A stretch of DNA of 44,191 nt from Phycisphaerales bacterium. Its GTDB lineage: Bacteria; Planctomycetota; Phycisphaerae; Phycisphaerales; SM1A02. Location: the NCBI GenBank assembly GCA_009691725.1, contig SIAP01000015.1:1-44191 (forward strand). Direction: 5' to 3'. This document shows positions 26,615 through 35,947 of this stretch, in pieces (the first letter of the stretch is position 1; each line of letters opens with the position of its first letter). The notes below the pieces were generated by a model that worked only from the letters and a program-made list of their open reading frames with translations, did no database searches and had not been told where the DNA came from. The position numbers and the translations under genes are program-made.

Positions 26615-27796
26615 TTGATTTATCTCGATAACAACGCAACGACCCAACCTGCCGAAGCAGTGGTCGATGCTGTGGGACGAGTGCTGCGAGAAAACTGGGG
26701 GAATCCATCGAGTGTGCACGATCAGGGGAGGCGCGCTCGCCACGCAGTTGAGGAATCACGAGAAACGGTCGCTGCGCTCATTGGCTGCTCGCCACGCGAA
26801 GTCATCTTTACTTCGGGTGGAACTGAATCATGCAACGCCGCACTGGAGAGTTCGCTGGACATCGCAGCACATGGGACTTCTGGCCGAAGAGTCATCGTCA
26901 CCACACGATTTGAACACAGCGCTGTGCGTGAGAAGGCGCAGGCGCTGGCATTGGGCGGCGCGGAAGTGGTGTGGTTGGAGGGCGGAAGTGGTGGCATCAT
27001 CGATCCAGCAACATTGAATCGGCTACTTCAACAGCGCGCGAAAGAGATCGCCGTCGTTTCGATCATGTGGGCAAACAACGAAACGGGAGTCATCCAGCCG
27101 ATTCGCGAACTTGCCTCGATGTGTCGTCGAAACGGTGTTCGCTTTCACACCGACGCGACCCAGTGGGTCGGACGAATGCCAACCGATCTTTCGAGCATCG
27201 ACATTGATCTCCTGTCGCTTTCTGCACACAAGTTTCATGGTCCCAAAGGAATTGGGGTGCTCTTCGTTCGGCGCGGGTCAATCGTGCGGCCACTGATCGT
27301 TGGTGGACCGCAAGAGCGCGATCGGCGAGGTGGGACCGAGAATGTCGCGGGCATCGTTGGATGTGGTGTGGCGGCGCAACTTGCACATGAGTGGTTGTCA
27401 GGTGCCGCGCGCGAAACGGAGCGAGCAGCAACATTGCGCACGCACTTTGAAAGCACTGTCTGCGCTGCATTGCCCGACGCAGTCGTGATTGGTCGAACTG
27501 CGCCCCGTATCTGGACCACAAGCAACATCGCATTTCGATCATTGCAAGCGGAAGCAATTCTGGTCGCGCTCAACGCGGCGGGCGTGGCGGCATCCGCAGG
27601 CGCGGCATGTTCATCTGGTTCGCTCGATCCATCGCCTGTTCTCTTGGCAATGGGGGTGACGGCGGACTTGGCGCACGGTGCAGTGCGGTTTTCCTTCGCA
27701 CGAACGACCACCGAAGACCACGTGACGCAGGGAGCGCGCATCGTTGTGGAGTGCGTCGGAAGGTGTGCGGCCTCGATGCCATCCACGCGCGGCTAG
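26615..27796 (+). CDS. Cysteine desulfurase (IscS/NifS type)
   Basis: A 393-residue PLP enzyme that takes sulfur from cysteine for Fe-S clusters and thiolation. It begins IYLDNNATT, with FTSGGTESCN, the PLP Lys in SAHKFHGPKG, GGTENVAG and the persulfide Cys in GAACSSGS. The family start fits TTG at 26615. That leaves only 5 nt after the tRNA-Leu 3' end and no Shine-Dalgarno site, since upstream bases are the tRNA itself. Cleavage of a shared transcript at the tRNA 3' end would release a nearly leaderless mRNA. No iscU or iscR is adjacent. Confidence 0.93.
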   Translation: MIYLDNNATTQPAEAVVDAVGRVLRENWGNPSSVHDQGRRARHAVEESRETVAALIGCSPREVIFTSGGTESCNAALESSLDIAAHGTSGRRVIVTTRFEHSAVREKAQALALGGAEVVWLEGGSGGIIDPATLNRLLQQRAKEIAVVSIMWANNETGVIQPIRELASMCRRNGVRFHTDATQWVGRMPTDLSSIDIDLLSLSAHKFHGPKGIGVLFVRRGSIVRPLIVGGPQERDRRGGTENVAGIVGCGVAAQLAHEWLSGAARETERAATLRTHFESTVCAALPDAVVIGRTAPRIWTTSNIAFRSLQAEAILVALNAAGVAASAGAACSSGSLDPSPVLLAMGVTADLAHGAVRFSFARTTTEDHVTQGARIVVECVGRCAASMPSTRG

Positions 27797-27829
27797 CGAC
27801 CCACGCGCGGCTAACGATCACGCGCGGCG
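27784..27829. repeat. Three 11-12-bp repeats at the junction of two convergent stop codons
   Basis: CACGCGCGGCTA occurs at 27784-27795 and 27802-27813, and CACGCGCGGCG at 27819-27829, spaced 18 and 17 bp. The desulfurase TAG lies over the first copy and the pgi stop (CTA on this strand) ends the second, so both genes terminate within the repeats. Confidence 0.75.
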
Positions 27830-29469
27830 CGATAGCGAGCGATCAAAGTCTGCGTGCTCGAATCATGCGCAGGGGTTGGCGCACTTCCAGAAAGTTCTGG
27901 GATGATCCGCTGCGCGAGAACTTTTCCCAGTTCGACCCCCCACTGATCGAAGGAATTGATTCCCCAAATCGTTCCTTGCACAAAGACCTTGTGTTCGTAG
28001 AGCGCGATCAATCTCCCGAGCATCATTGGAGTGAGGCGCGGGCAGAGAATCGTCGTCGAGGGTCGATTCCCATCGAACTGCCGATGCGCTGCAAGCCACG
28101 GCGCACAACCCTCGGACTCCACTTCGGCCCGCGTCTTGCCAAATGCCAATGCCTCGGCCTGCGCAAACACGTTGGCGATCAACAGATCTTGGTGGACCCC
28201 GAGCGGGTTGAGTGGTTCGCAGAAGGCAATGAAGTCGCATGGGACCAGCGGGGTGCCCTGATGAATCATCTGATAGAAGGCGTGCTGTCCATTGGTGCCG
28301 GGCTGTCCCCAGACGGCGGGGCAGGTCTCCCACGCCACGCGATTGCCGTCGAGTCCAACATGCTTCCCGTTGGACTCCATCTCCAATTGTTGCAGGTACG
28401 CGCTGAATCGATCGAGGTATTGGTCGTAGGGAAGCACTGCGAGTGTTTGCGCTCCCAAGAAATTCGTGTTCCAAATCCCAACGAGCGCCATCAGGACAGG
28501 GAGATTGCTGGCCAAAGGGGTGGTGCGGAAATGCACATCCATCTCGCGGAATCCGTCGAGCAATTGCGTGAATTGGGCGGGACCCACAGCAATCATGGTC
28601 GACAGACCGATCGCCGAGTCCATTGAATAGCGCCCTCCAACCCAGTCCCAGAATCCAAACATGTTCGCGGTGTCGATGCCAAACGCACTCACCTTCTGCG
28701 CATTCGTCGAAACCGCAACGAAGTGTTTCGCAACCGCGGTGACATCACCGGCGAACGCCTTGAGTGCCCAGTCGCGAGCGGTATTCGCATTCGTCATCGT
28801 CTCAAGGGTTGTGAATGTCTTGGAGCAGATGATGAAGAGGGTCTCGGCGGGGTCGCAATCGCGCGTTTTTTCGGCGAAGTCCGTGCCATCGACATTCGAC
28901 ACGAAACGGAAGGAGAGATCCCGCTGGGTGTATGCCGCGAGCGCGTCGTACGCCATCGCGGGCCCGAGATCACTTCCTCCAATGCCAATGTTGACCACAT
29001 GACGGATGCGCTTTCCGGTGTGTCCCTTCCATGCGCCGCTCCGAATCGAATCTGCGAACACTTTCATTCGGTCGAGGACGTCGTGCACTTCCACGACGAC
29101 ATCAACCCCATCGACAAGAATGCGTTCATCACGCGGTGCTCGCAATGCGACATGGAGGACTGCGCGATCTTCGGTGAGGTTGATCTTGTCGCCACGAAAC
29201 ATGGCGTCGATTCGCGCGCGGACGCCCTTTGCGTGGGCGAGATCCAAGAGCAATTCCATGGTGTGAGGGGTAACTCGCTGTTTGGAATAGTCCATGAACA
29301 TGCCGCCTGGACCCTCGACGCTCAATGTGGATGCACGCGCAGGATCTGCTGCAAAGAGATCGCGCAGATGCGCCTCTCGTTGCGCCAACGCATGCGATTG
29401 GAGGGCACTCCACTGGGGAAGCGTGTTCAGGAGTGGCGCGGGAGCCACGGAAGTCTGTGCGAATGACAT
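27811..29469 (-). CDS. pgi: Glucose-6-phosphate isomerase
   Basis: A 552-residue enzyme interconverting glucose-6-phosphate and fructose-6-phosphate. Motifs: [49 protein letters not shown] (PGI signature), [12 protein letters not shown] and [14 protein letters not shown] (signature 2 with the active-site Lys). The frame opens further upstream, but MSFAQTS at 29469 fits the family length and sits 7 nt after a TACCCT hexamer. It is divergent from tal, 117 nt apart, which joins glycolysis and the pentose phosphate pathway at one promoter region. Confidence 0.95.
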   Translation of the reverse strand: MSFAQTSVAPAPLLNTLPQWSALQSHALAQREAHLRDLFAADPARASTLSVEGPGGMFMDYSKQRVTPHTMELLLDLAHAKGVRARIDAMFRGDKINLTEDRAVLHVALRAPRDERILVDGVDVVVEVHDVLDRMKVFADSIRSGAWKGHTGKRIRHVVNIGIGGSDLGPAMAYDALAAYTQRDLSFRFVSNVDGTDFAEKTRDCDPAETLFIICSKTFTTLETMTNANTARDWALKAFAGDVTAVAKHFVAVSTNAQKVSAFGIDTANMFGFWDWVGGRYSMDSAIGLSTMIAVGPAQFTQLLDGFREMDVHFRTTPLASNLPVLMALVGIWNTNFLGAQTLAVLPYDQYLDRFSAYLQQLEMESNGKHVGLDGNRVAWETCPAVWGQPGTNGQHAFYQMIHQGTPLVPCDFIAFCEPLNPLGVHQDLLIANVFAQAEALAFGKTRAEVESEGCAPWLAAHRQFDGNRPSTTILCPRLTPMMLGRLIALYEHKVFVQGTIWGINSFDQWGVELGKVLAQRIIPELSGSAPTPAHDSSTQTLIARYRAARDR

Positions 29470-29476
29470 GCGCCAA

Positions 29477-29482
29477 AGGGTA
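29477..29482 (-). promoter_or_regulatory. Candidate -10 of a leaderless pgi transcript
   Basis: TACCCT on the minus strand ends 7 nt before the pgi ATG, predicting a leader of 1 nt. The same hexamer serves the protease gene and tRNA-Phe. No Shine-Dalgarno sequence is present. Confidence 0.35.
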
Positions 29483-29586
29483 ACAGCCGCAGAGTGCACG
29501 CCATGACTGATCGCGCCGGTGCGCAATGCAGGAAGTCCGATGAGAGAAGCCTGCGTGGTGTTATCCTGCGATGAAAGGAGTTTCAC

Positions 29587-30669
29587 ATGCGCGCGACAGC
29601 ACTCTTGGCGATGACAGGTCAGTCGATTTGGTTGGACAACATCACCAGAAAACTGCTTGATTCTGGGCAACTTGCGGCGTGGATCCGTGAACTCTCCGTG
29701 GTGGGGTTGACATCGAATCCGTCGATCTTCGAGAAGGCAATTGTCGGGAGCAGCGACTACGACAGCCAAATCCGTCCCTTGATTGCCAAGCGCATGCAGT
29801 CTGAGGACATTTTCTTCGAGTGCGCAATCTCAGATCTCGGGCGCGCGGCCGACCTGTTCAAACCAATCTTTGAGCGGACTGGCGGAGTGGATGGATGGGT
29901 GTCGCTGGAGGTTTCGCCCCTTCTCGCCAACGACACGACGGCGACGATCGCACAAGCAAAGGACTTGCATGCACGCGCCGCGAGAAGCAATCTCTTCATC
30001 AAAGTGCCAGGGACCCCAGAAGGCATTCCTGCCATCGAGGAACTCATCTTCGCCGGCATCTCGATCAATGTCACTCTGCTCTTTTCAAAGGCGCATTTCA
30101 GCGCCGCCGCCGACGCATACTTGCGCGGACTGGAACGACGGGCGGTTGCTGGTTTGCCGCTTGGGAAAGTCTCAAGCGTTGCGAGCCTCTTCGTTTCTCG
30201 ATGGGATCGCAAGACTGCGCCGAAGCTCCCGACTGATCTCAAGAACACGATCGGTATTGCAGTGAGTCGGGAGTGTTACAACGCGTACTGTGCGCTGTAC
30301 GCGAGCGATCGCTGGCTCGCGCTCGAGGCACAGGGTGCGCGTCCGCAGCGTCTGCTCTACGCGAGCACCAGTACCAAAGACCCAACACTTTCACCGACGA
30401 TGTATGTCGAAGCGCTTGCGTCGCCGCGCACAGTGAACACGATGCCAGAGGAAACCCTCATCGCACTGAGCAACGGTTCGTCCATTCCAACGGTGCTCGC
30501 TCCCAGTGATTGCAGTTGGAGGACGACGCTCGACGCCGCATGCAAGGCGGGGCTCGATCTCAAGGCATGTGCGCAAGAGTTGCAAATCGAGGGTCGCGAC
30601 TCTTTCAATGCAAGTTGGAACCAACTCATCGCCAAGATTGACGCCAAGGCGACGGTGCTGGCGAGCTGA
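29587..30669 (+). CDS. tal: Transaldolase
   Basis: A 360-residue enzyme that transfers a dihydroxyacetone unit between sugar phosphates in the non-oxidative pentose phosphate pathway. Motifs: [25 protein letters not shown], the Schiff-base Lys in [19 protein letters not shown] and [11 protein letters not shown]. Length and motifs match the long TalB-like/bifunctional-lineage form. The ATG has AAAGGAG 7 nt upstream, and a TATCCT at 29562-29567 could be its -10. It is divergent from pgi. Confidence 0.94.
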   Translation: MRATALLAMTGQSIWLDNITRKLLDSGQLAAWIRELSVVGLTSNPSIFEKAIVGSSDYDSQIRPLIAKRMQSEDIFFECAISDLGRAADLFKPIFERTGGVDGWVSLEVSPLLANDTTATIAQAKDLHARAARSNLFIKVPGTPEGIPAIEELIFAGISINVTLLFSKAHFSAAADAYLRGLERRAVAGLPLGKVSSVASLFVSRWDRKTAPKLPTDLKNTIGIAVSRECYNAYCALYASDRWLALEAQGARPQRLLYASTSTKDPTLSPTMYVEALASPRTVNTMPEETLIALSNGSSIPTVLAPSDCSWRTTLDAACKAGLDLKACAQELQIEGRDSFNASWNQLIAKIDAKATVLAS

Positions 30670-30673
30670 CTTG

Positions 30674-30692
30674 GCGCGAGGGGCTTTCGCGC
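30674..30692 (+). terminator. Weak hairpin after tal
   Basis: GCGCGA (30674-30679) pairs with TCGCGC (30687-30692) around a 7-nt loop and is followed by GTTCTAAT. It starts 4 nt after the tal stop, between convergent genes. The short stem and poor U-tract make this uncertain. Confidence 0.35.
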
Positions 30693-30711
30693 GTTCTAAT
30701 CCCGCGCTCGG

Positions 30712-33003
30712 TTAGGGCGTCCACGCAACGAGGAGTGCGCTCAAGTCCGCAGAGTCAACGGATCCATCTTGATTGATGTCGCTCTGCGCATTGCTCGTTC
30801 CCCAAGCGGCGAGGAGTGTTGAGAGGTCCAGACTGTCGACGACTCCATCGTGGTTGATGTCGGCGCGTGTCACTCCGCCACCCTGAGTCCATGCACTCGC
30901 AGGCACTGGGGATTTCGCGGTCCCGGGTCCTGACCATGAGACGATCATGCCCGCACCACCGCCGTTTTCAAAGAACTCACTGCGAATCGCATGCTTGCCA
31001 GCGCCGAGCGCAATCGTTCCGCTCTTTTCAACCATGCCATGCAAGCCATCGTTGCTCACGACCACAGTGTCGCCGATGAGCAGGCGTGATCCGTCATCGG
31101 AGTTCGTGAAGAGTGTCCAGTTGCCCGTGGTTGGCACATTCAACCATCCGAAGAAGACTGCACCGACCTGATCTGCTCGTCCACTTGTGGCAAAGTTGCC
31201 GCTCGTGCTATCGAAGTTCACAGATGGGAGTGTGTCGGATGCGTATGGGGTGAGCAGTGCAAAATTGGGGAGGACTGCGGGCGAGTTGAGTACGAAATAG
31301 CCGGTGCGTTGCCCAGCAGAATCCCCAGTTGGATTCTCCGGAGCGCGAACGGTGACGATGTCAACCGTGACCGTCGCAATCGCAGTGTCGCCGCTCAATT
31401 CACCAACGGTGTACGAGAACGAAAGGGTGCTCGGTGGCGTCGGCGCGAGGGCCAAGCGGACAATGGGCCGACCGCCGGGACCAGCGCCCTGCACGATGAC
31501 GGTCGATCCGCCTTGCGATGGTTGACCCACGCTGAGGAGCATCACGCTTTCGCAATTGAAGCGCAGGTCATTGGCAAGCACATCGATGTCGATGGCAGAG
31601 GGTCCATTCGCGACGACAAAGTCTGGAACAGCGACAGGCGGTTGGGTCTCCGCCGAGAAGTCACATCCACCCACGGTCAGATAGACATCGATACTGTTCT
31701 TGCTCAGCTCGTGAAAAATAAGTTTGATGTTTGACAATCCGCCTGGACAGATGTGGCAATAGCTCATGATGGTCCCGATGTCCAAGTCTGCTGCGGAGCA
31801 GTCCTGCGGGCTCGATCCGCAACCATCTGCGGGCGGCGCGTAATCGTGGGTATGCGGGGCACCATAATTGTGACCCAGTTCATGTGCGACCACCATGATG
31901 TCCCAGTTTGCGCCGCTATTGTGGACGATTGGATAGGGGAACGAACCCGCGAGATTCGCGCTGACGGAGTAGGCGTACGAGCCACACCCGGAATTCAGCC
32001 ATGCGATCCCGCCGCCGAGGCCACGACCAGAGAGCAATGTCGTCGAATTGCGCCAGAAAATGCCTGGGTTCACCTCCCAGTAGTCGCGAAACTCCGTCAA
32101 CTGTGCAGAAGTGTTCGCGCCGGTCCATGGGTCCGTTCCACTGGTCCAGAGCCGCACATACCACGCTCCCGGCCGCAACTCGACATCGCGTGCGTAGATA
32201 TCAGCGAGTGCGGCGAAGAGTGTTCCGACATATCCCAACGCAGCCGACTGGTTGTTGCCGAAGAGACCAAGGAATTCAACATCGGTATCGACCGCGATCT
32301 GTGATTGGCGACAGGGTTGGATTCCTGCGATCCCTCCTTCGCCGAGCACCTCTGCGCCACCGGGTGGGAGCAGCGCTTCGCAACTCCATGGCTGCGCTTC
32401 CAACGTTCCCGGAGGCAGTTCATCAACTGCGTATGCGATGATCGGTCCATCGACGCCGACGCGACCGCTTGAAATGACCCACGTCTTCCCCTCTGCTTGC
32501 ACATACCCAGCGAGGAAGCCATCACCTCGTGAGAGCAACACATGTGAATCTGGATCATTCACAACGGACCCGACATAACAATCCAAAGTCGGCAATGGGA
32601 GAGGAACCTCGGTGACCACGCCGTTGGGATCCATCGATGCACCGACACACACCGGATGGTGTGCGAAGGGATCGACGCGGTGGAGGACCACTGAGTGCGT
32701 TGCGGAAGGACCCAGCGGCAGACCTTCGATCAGCACATCTTCGTGGTCCGCAAACGCACTCCAGAGTTGTTCGTTGATTTCGATGGCGGTGACGGATTCA
32801 CGCAGGTGCTCTGGGACTGATGCCTGGTCAATCGCTCGCGCAATCGGGGTCGAAACGCGAACGACCGCGTGAGCGGGTGCACCAGGAGGGACCTCGGTAC
32901 GCACATCAGTGCGTGGCGTGTTCTTCTCCGAGGCAAACCCAAGCGTCGATGCTGCCATCGCGCAAAGAGATCCCGTCATAACCACCGCAGCAATTCGATT
33001 CAT
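30712..33003 (-). CDS. Secreted metzincin (M12-like) protease with PA14 and dockerin-like domains
   Basis: A 763-residue protein. The signal peptide is MNRIAAVVMTGSLCAMAAS. A propeptide-like region precedes the zinc site HELGHNYGAPHTHDY (HExGHNxGxxHxxD) and Met-turn TIMSYCH, characteristic of reprolysin-like metzincins. A cadherin/Big-type repeat follows (AIDIDVLANDL ... FSYTVGE), then a PA14-like domain (VFFGWLNVPTTGNWTLFT, SDDGSRLLIGD). The end is two dockerin-like motifs (DINHDGVVDSLDLSTLL, DINQDGSVDSADLSALL). It is probably an extracellular protease acting at the cell surface. The ATG at 33003 follows a good -35/-10 pair with a 9-nt gap. Confidence 0.9.
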   Translation of the reverse strand: MNRIAAVVMTGSLCAMAASTLGFASEKNTPRTDVRTEVPPGAPAHAVVRVSTPIARAIDQASVPEHLRESVTAIEINEQLWSAFADHEDVLIEGLPLGPSATHSVVLHRVDPFAHHPVCVGASMDPNGVVTEVPLPLPTLDCYVGSVVNDPDSHVLLSRGDGFLAGYVQAEGKTWVISSGRVGVDGPIIAYAVDELPPGTLEAQPWSCEALLPPGGAEVLGEGGIAGIQPCRQSQIAVDTDVEFLGLFGNNQSAALGYVGTLFAALADIYARDVELRPGAWYVRLWTSGTDPWTGANTSAQLTEFRDYWEVNPGIFWRNSTTLLSGRGLGGGIAWLNSGCGSYAYSVSANLAGSFPYPIVHNSGANWDIMVVAHELGHNYGAPHTHDYAPPADGCGSSPQDCSAADLDIGTIMSYCHICPGGLSNIKLIFHELSKNSIDVYLTVGGCDFSAETQPPVAVPDFVVANGPSAIDIDVLANDLRFNCESVMLLSVGQPSQGGSTVIVQGAGPGGRPIVRLALAPTPPSTLSFSYTVGELSGDTAIATVTVDIVTVRAPENPTGDSAGQRTGYFVLNSPAVLPNFALLTPYASDTLPSVNFDSTSGNFATSGRADQVGAVFFGWLNVPTTGNWTLFTNSDDGSRLLIGDTVVVSNDGLHGMVEKSGTIALGAGKHAIRSEFFENGGGAGMIVSWSGPGTAKSPVPASAWTQGGGVTRADINHDGVVDSLDLSTLLAAWGTSNAQSDINQDGSVDSADLSALLVAWTP

Positions 33004-33012
33004 TATGCCGAG

Positions 33013-33041
33013 AGGGTAATTCGTTAACTGGTTCTGGGCAA
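33013..33041 (-). promoter_or_regulatory. Promoter of the metzincin gene (leaderless)
   Basis: On the minus strand TTGCCC (33036-33041) is followed by a 17-nt spacer and TACCCT (33013-33018). The -10 ends 9 nt before the ATG, predicting a leader of about 3 nt. This is the clearest leaderless promoter in the window because both boxes and the spacing fit. Confidence 0.5.
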
Positions 33042-33077
33042 GAAAACCTTCGGGTTTTCGCGGCAAAATGAAAACGA

Positions 33078-34277
33078 TCACTCGATGTCTGCACCGAGTG
33101 CCAAGCGGCACATCGCTTCAATGCCAAGCGCAAGCGCAGAATCGTTGAAGTCAAAGGTTGGATGGTGCAATGCGGGCATCGCGGATCCAGCCGGATCCTG
33201 CAGACCCAGGAGAAAGAAACTCGCTGGTATCTGCTCGCCGTAACACGCGAAGTCTTCGCCACCCATGGAGGGATCTGTGACTTCCACGACGCTCGCATGC
33301 TCGATCGAGCGAACCATCCGTCGCACACGATCCGTCGCCACTGGATCGTTCACGACCGCCGGACATCCGCGCTTCAACTCGAAGGTCGCCTCGCAACCGT
33401 GGATCGCTGCCGCGTGTCGCGCGATCGCTTCGATCCGAGCGATCGAATGATCGCGATCAGTTGCAGTGAGTGTCCGCAGCGTTCCTTGAAGGAGTCCATC
33501 TTCTGCGATGACATTGAACGCATCGCCCACCTTAATGACGCAGATCGACACAACCACGGCATGGGTTGGATCAATCGTGCGACTCACAATGGACTGCAGC
33601 CCGGTCACAATGCTGGCGATCGCGACAACGGGGTCATTGGCCAAGTGCGGCCATGCCGCGTGCGCACCGCGACCGCACACGCGAATCGTGAATGAGTCTG
33701 TCGATGCCATGACCGCGCCATTGCGGACGCCCACCGCACGCAGAGGCAACCAAGGCCATCCGTGCAAACCGTAGATCTCGCTGACCGCGGGACCGATTCG
33801 TCCCGACAAACAGCCGTCTGCGATCATTTCGGAAGCACCGCCGAGGTTTTCCTCCGCTGGTTGAAAAATCATCGTGACTGGGCGGGGCAGGGGGCGCGAA
33901 TTCGAAATGGCTTTGAGAACTCGCGCAGTGCCGATGAGAATCGTCGTGTGCCCATCGTGTCCGCACGCGTGCATCTTTCCAGGGATGGTCGACGCATAGG
34001 GAAGCCCCGTGTGTTCATGAATCGGCAATGCATCCATGTCCGCCCGAAGCGCGATGGCATGAGCCGCAGCGCCGGCAAGATGGGCGATGACACCCGTGCC
34101 GCCGCCGACTCCAGCCACAAACTCAACACCGCTGCGCGTCAGTTCGCGCTGCACCACTTGCGAAGTCCTGTGTTCCTCCATTCCCAATTCTGGATGGGAG
34201 TGGAGATCTCGTCGCAGCGCAACCAGTGTCGGGATCTCCGCAGTGATGAGCGCCGTCAGTTGCTCGGTGAGGGTCAT
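33078..34277 (-). CDS. M20D family amidohydrolase (hippurate hydrolase/N-acyl amino acid deacylase-like)
   Basis: A 399-residue metallohydrolase. M20D motifs: LRRDLHSHPELGMEEHRTS, ALRADMDALPIHE, HACGHDGHTTILIGTA, MIFQPAEENLGGASEMI and GGEDFACYGEQIP. Metal ligands are the Cys/His of ACGHDGH, the Glu pair of PAEEN and the His near the end (ALHHPTFDF). It hydrolyses N-acyl amino acids or related amides; the exact substrate is unknown. The ATG at 34277 is 7 nt after TACCGT and has no Shine-Dalgarno site. Codons upstream overlap the release-factor-like gene. Confidence 0.9.
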   Translation of the reverse strand: MTLTEQLTALITAEIPTLVALRRDLHSHPELGMEEHRTSQVVQRELTRSGVEFVAGVGGGTGVIAHLAGAAAHAIALRADMDALPIHEHTGLPYASTIPGKMHACGHDGHTTILIGTARVLKAISNSRPLPRPVTMIFQPAEENLGGASEMIADGCLSGRIGPAVSEIYGLHGWPWLPLRAVGVRNGAVMASTDSFTIRVCGRGAHAAWPHLANDPVVAIASIVTGLQSIVSRTIDPTHAVVVSICVIKVGDAFNVIAEDGLLQGTLRTLTATDRDHSIARIEAIARHAAAIHGCEATFELKRGCPAVVNDPVATDRVRRMVRSIEHASVVEVTDPSMGGEDFACYGEQIPASFFLLGLQDPAGSAMPALHHPTFDFNDSALALGIEAMCRLALGADIE

Positions 34278-34284
34278 GACCCAT

Positions 34285-34290
34285 ACGGTA
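34285..34290 (-). promoter_or_regulatory. Candidate -10 of a leaderless amidohydrolase transcript
   Basis: TACCGT on the minus strand ends 7 nt before the ATG, predicting a 1-nt leader. The hexamer equals the recA -10. No -35 is clear. Confidence 0.3.
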
Positions 34291-34321
34291 TCGCGTTGGC
34301 GATCGGCAGCCCGCAGTGAAA

Positions 34322-34852
34322 TCAATCGGACAGTGGCCGCAATCCGACAGTGGCTCGCCAGAGATTCAATGTCGCGCCTGCACTGCGATCCATCCGGATG
34401 AGTCGTGCGAGCTGACTTGTCGATACTCCCAAGATGTGCGCTCCACCAACAATGTCGAACCTGAGTGCGGTGACGACATCCAACGCCTCCGCAAGCAGCG
34501 CGGGATAGTCCCCGTGGCCGTACGAGACCACAAGTTTCCTTCCGCGTCTTCGACCGCACCAGAGCGGGCTTGCGGCGTGCTCTGCGCTAGCAGTGGGTGT
34601 GCGAAACTGGATCGCGAGCTTCAATCGAAGTCGTTTGATTGCGGCGCTGCGATTTTCAAGTTGACTCCGCCGCTCGCTGCCTCGCGCTTCGAGACCCGTT
34701 GGAACATGGGTGACAAACACCGCGGTTTCGACCTTGTTGCGGTGCTGTCCACCGGGGCCACTGACCCGTCCCGTACGGAAACGACATTGAAGCACGAGTT
34801 GCGCCTCATCAATGGTCGCAGGGTGTCGGATGGAATCGGGAAGTGCACTCAT
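34322..34852 (-). CDS. Stand-alone release-factor (RF-1) domain protein with a C-terminal extension
   Basis: A 176-residue protein. The GGQ loop is in VSGPGGQHRNKVETAV (GGQ at 34-36), followed by THVPTGLEARGSERRSQLENR, the peptidyl-hydrolase domain shared by RF1/RF2, ArfB and PrfH. The stop-codon-reading domain is absent. Unlike ArfB it lacks a Lys/Arg-rich tail; instead the last ~70 residues (GHGDYPALLAEALDVV, ILGVSTSQLARLI, LWRATVGLRPL) look like a small helical, helix-turn-helix-like domain that I recall from PVC homologs. It may rescue stalled ribosomes. It lies 28 nt downstream of tsaD. Confidence 0.8.
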   Translation of the reverse strand: MSALPDSIRHPATIDEAQLVLQCRFRTGRVSGPGGQHRNKVETAVFVTHVPTGLEARGSERRSQLENRSAAIKRLRLKLAIQFRTPTASAEHAASPLWCGRRRGRKLVVSYGHGDYPALLAEALDVVTALRFDIVGGAHILGVSTSQLARLIRMDRSAGATLNLWRATVGLRPLSD

Positions 34853-34880
34853 GAGCAGATGCCATCGAAAGAGCGATCGT

Positions 34881-35921
34881 TCACTGGCGACGCCCCTGCG
34901 GTCCCCGCGCCCCCCGCGCCAGCAGCGAGAGGGGATGCGCCGCGAGATCCCATCCATCCCGTTCACCAGCGGCGATCCGAAGTGCGCCAGCGCCGGCGAT
35001 CATTGCGGCGTTGTCGGTGCACCAACGGTGAGGTGCGATGCGCAGCGCGACTCCGCGCGCCTCGCAGATTCGCGAAGCCTCGCGTCGCAAGAGCAGATTT
35101 GACGCCACGCCACCGCCGATCAAACAGGATGGCGCCTTGCATTGCTCCAGTGCACGTTCGAGCGTGCGCACCACTTGTCCGATGACGACTGCACGGTAAG
35201 CCGTCGCGAAATCTGCGGCCGGGCGGGTCGCATGTGGACCAGTCACCGCGAGTGCGAGTGCTGTCTTGACGCCGCTAAAGGAAAAATCCAAGCCCTTCAG
35301 CCTCGTCAGCGGCAAGTCGATGCCGCTTGCATCTCCAACTTCGGCGAGCGCATCCAGTCGTGCGCCGCCGGGATAGCCAAGGTTCAGGATTGAAGCTCCC
35401 TTGTCGAATGCTTCGCCAGCGGCATCATCGATGGTCGCGCCGATCAGTTGCGCGCCCAGCGGCGATTCCATGCGGAAGAGGCTTGTGTGTCCTCCAGATG
35501 CGACAAGCCCAACCGCAGGCCAGACGAGTGGCGGCTGATCGAGCACACACGCCACAAGGTGGGCGATGACATGATCGACGCCAACGAATGGAAGGTTGCG
35601 GGACCACGCGATTGCCTTCGCAGTGCTCGTGCCGACAAGCAACGATCCAATGAGTCCCGGTCGGTGTCCCGCCGCCACGCCATCGAGGTGCTTCAGTGCG
35701 ACTCCACCCTCGGCGCACGCCCGTCGAATGACAGGAATGATTCGATCCAAGTGCGCGCGGCTGGCGATCTCTGGAACGACTCCTCGATACTCGCGGTGGA
35801 GATCATCTTGCGAGGCTGTGCCGCAGGAGAGCACGCGAAGTTCTTCCCCGTGAATCGAAACGAGCGCGGCGGAGGTTTCGTCGCAACTGCTCTCAATTCC
35901 AAGGATGATGCGCGCGGACAT
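34881..35921 (-). CDS. tsaD: tRNA N6-adenosine threonylcarbamoyltransferase TsaD
   Basis: A 346-residue enzyme that adds threonylcarbamoyl to A37 of ANN-decoding tRNAs. Motifs: LGIESSCDETSAALV, the metal-binding HxxxH in VGVDHVIAHLVA, LVASGGHTSLF, FDKGASILNLGYPGG, LDFSFSGVKTAL and the Asp in WCTDNAAMIAGAG. The usual GPGL segment is GHRPGLIGSL. The C-terminus (LARGARGPQGRRQ) is basic and variable. It is followed by the release-factor-like gene, so the local theme is translation quality. Confidence 0.95.
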   Translation of the reverse strand: MSARIILGIESSCDETSAALVSIHGEELRVLSCGTASQDDLHREYRGVVPEIASRAHLDRIIPVIRRACAEGGVALKHLDGVAAGHRPGLIGSLLVGTSTAKAIAWSRNLPFVGVDHVIAHLVACVLDQPPLVWPAVGLVASGGHTSLFRMESPLGAQLIGATIDDAAGEAFDKGASILNLGYPGGARLDALAEVGDASGIDLPLTRLKGLDFSFSGVKTALALAVTGPHATRPAADFATAYRAVVIGQVVRTLERALEQCKAPSCLIGGGVASNLLLRREASRICEARGVALRIAPHRWCTDNAAMIAGAGALRIAAGERDGWDLAAHPLSLLARGARGPQGRRQ

Positions 35922-35947
35922 TTGGTGAGCGTATCGCCCTTCATGCG

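Noticed and set aside
26349-26618. 89-codon frame covering tRNA-Leu (ends with GVAELADAQDSGSC-type residues)
   Set aside because: This is the familiar false translation of a tRNA-Leu gene; the tRNA explains it.
30712-33111. Metzincin start at 33111
   Set aside because: It would place 36 non-signal residues before a clear signal peptide and overlap the promoter.
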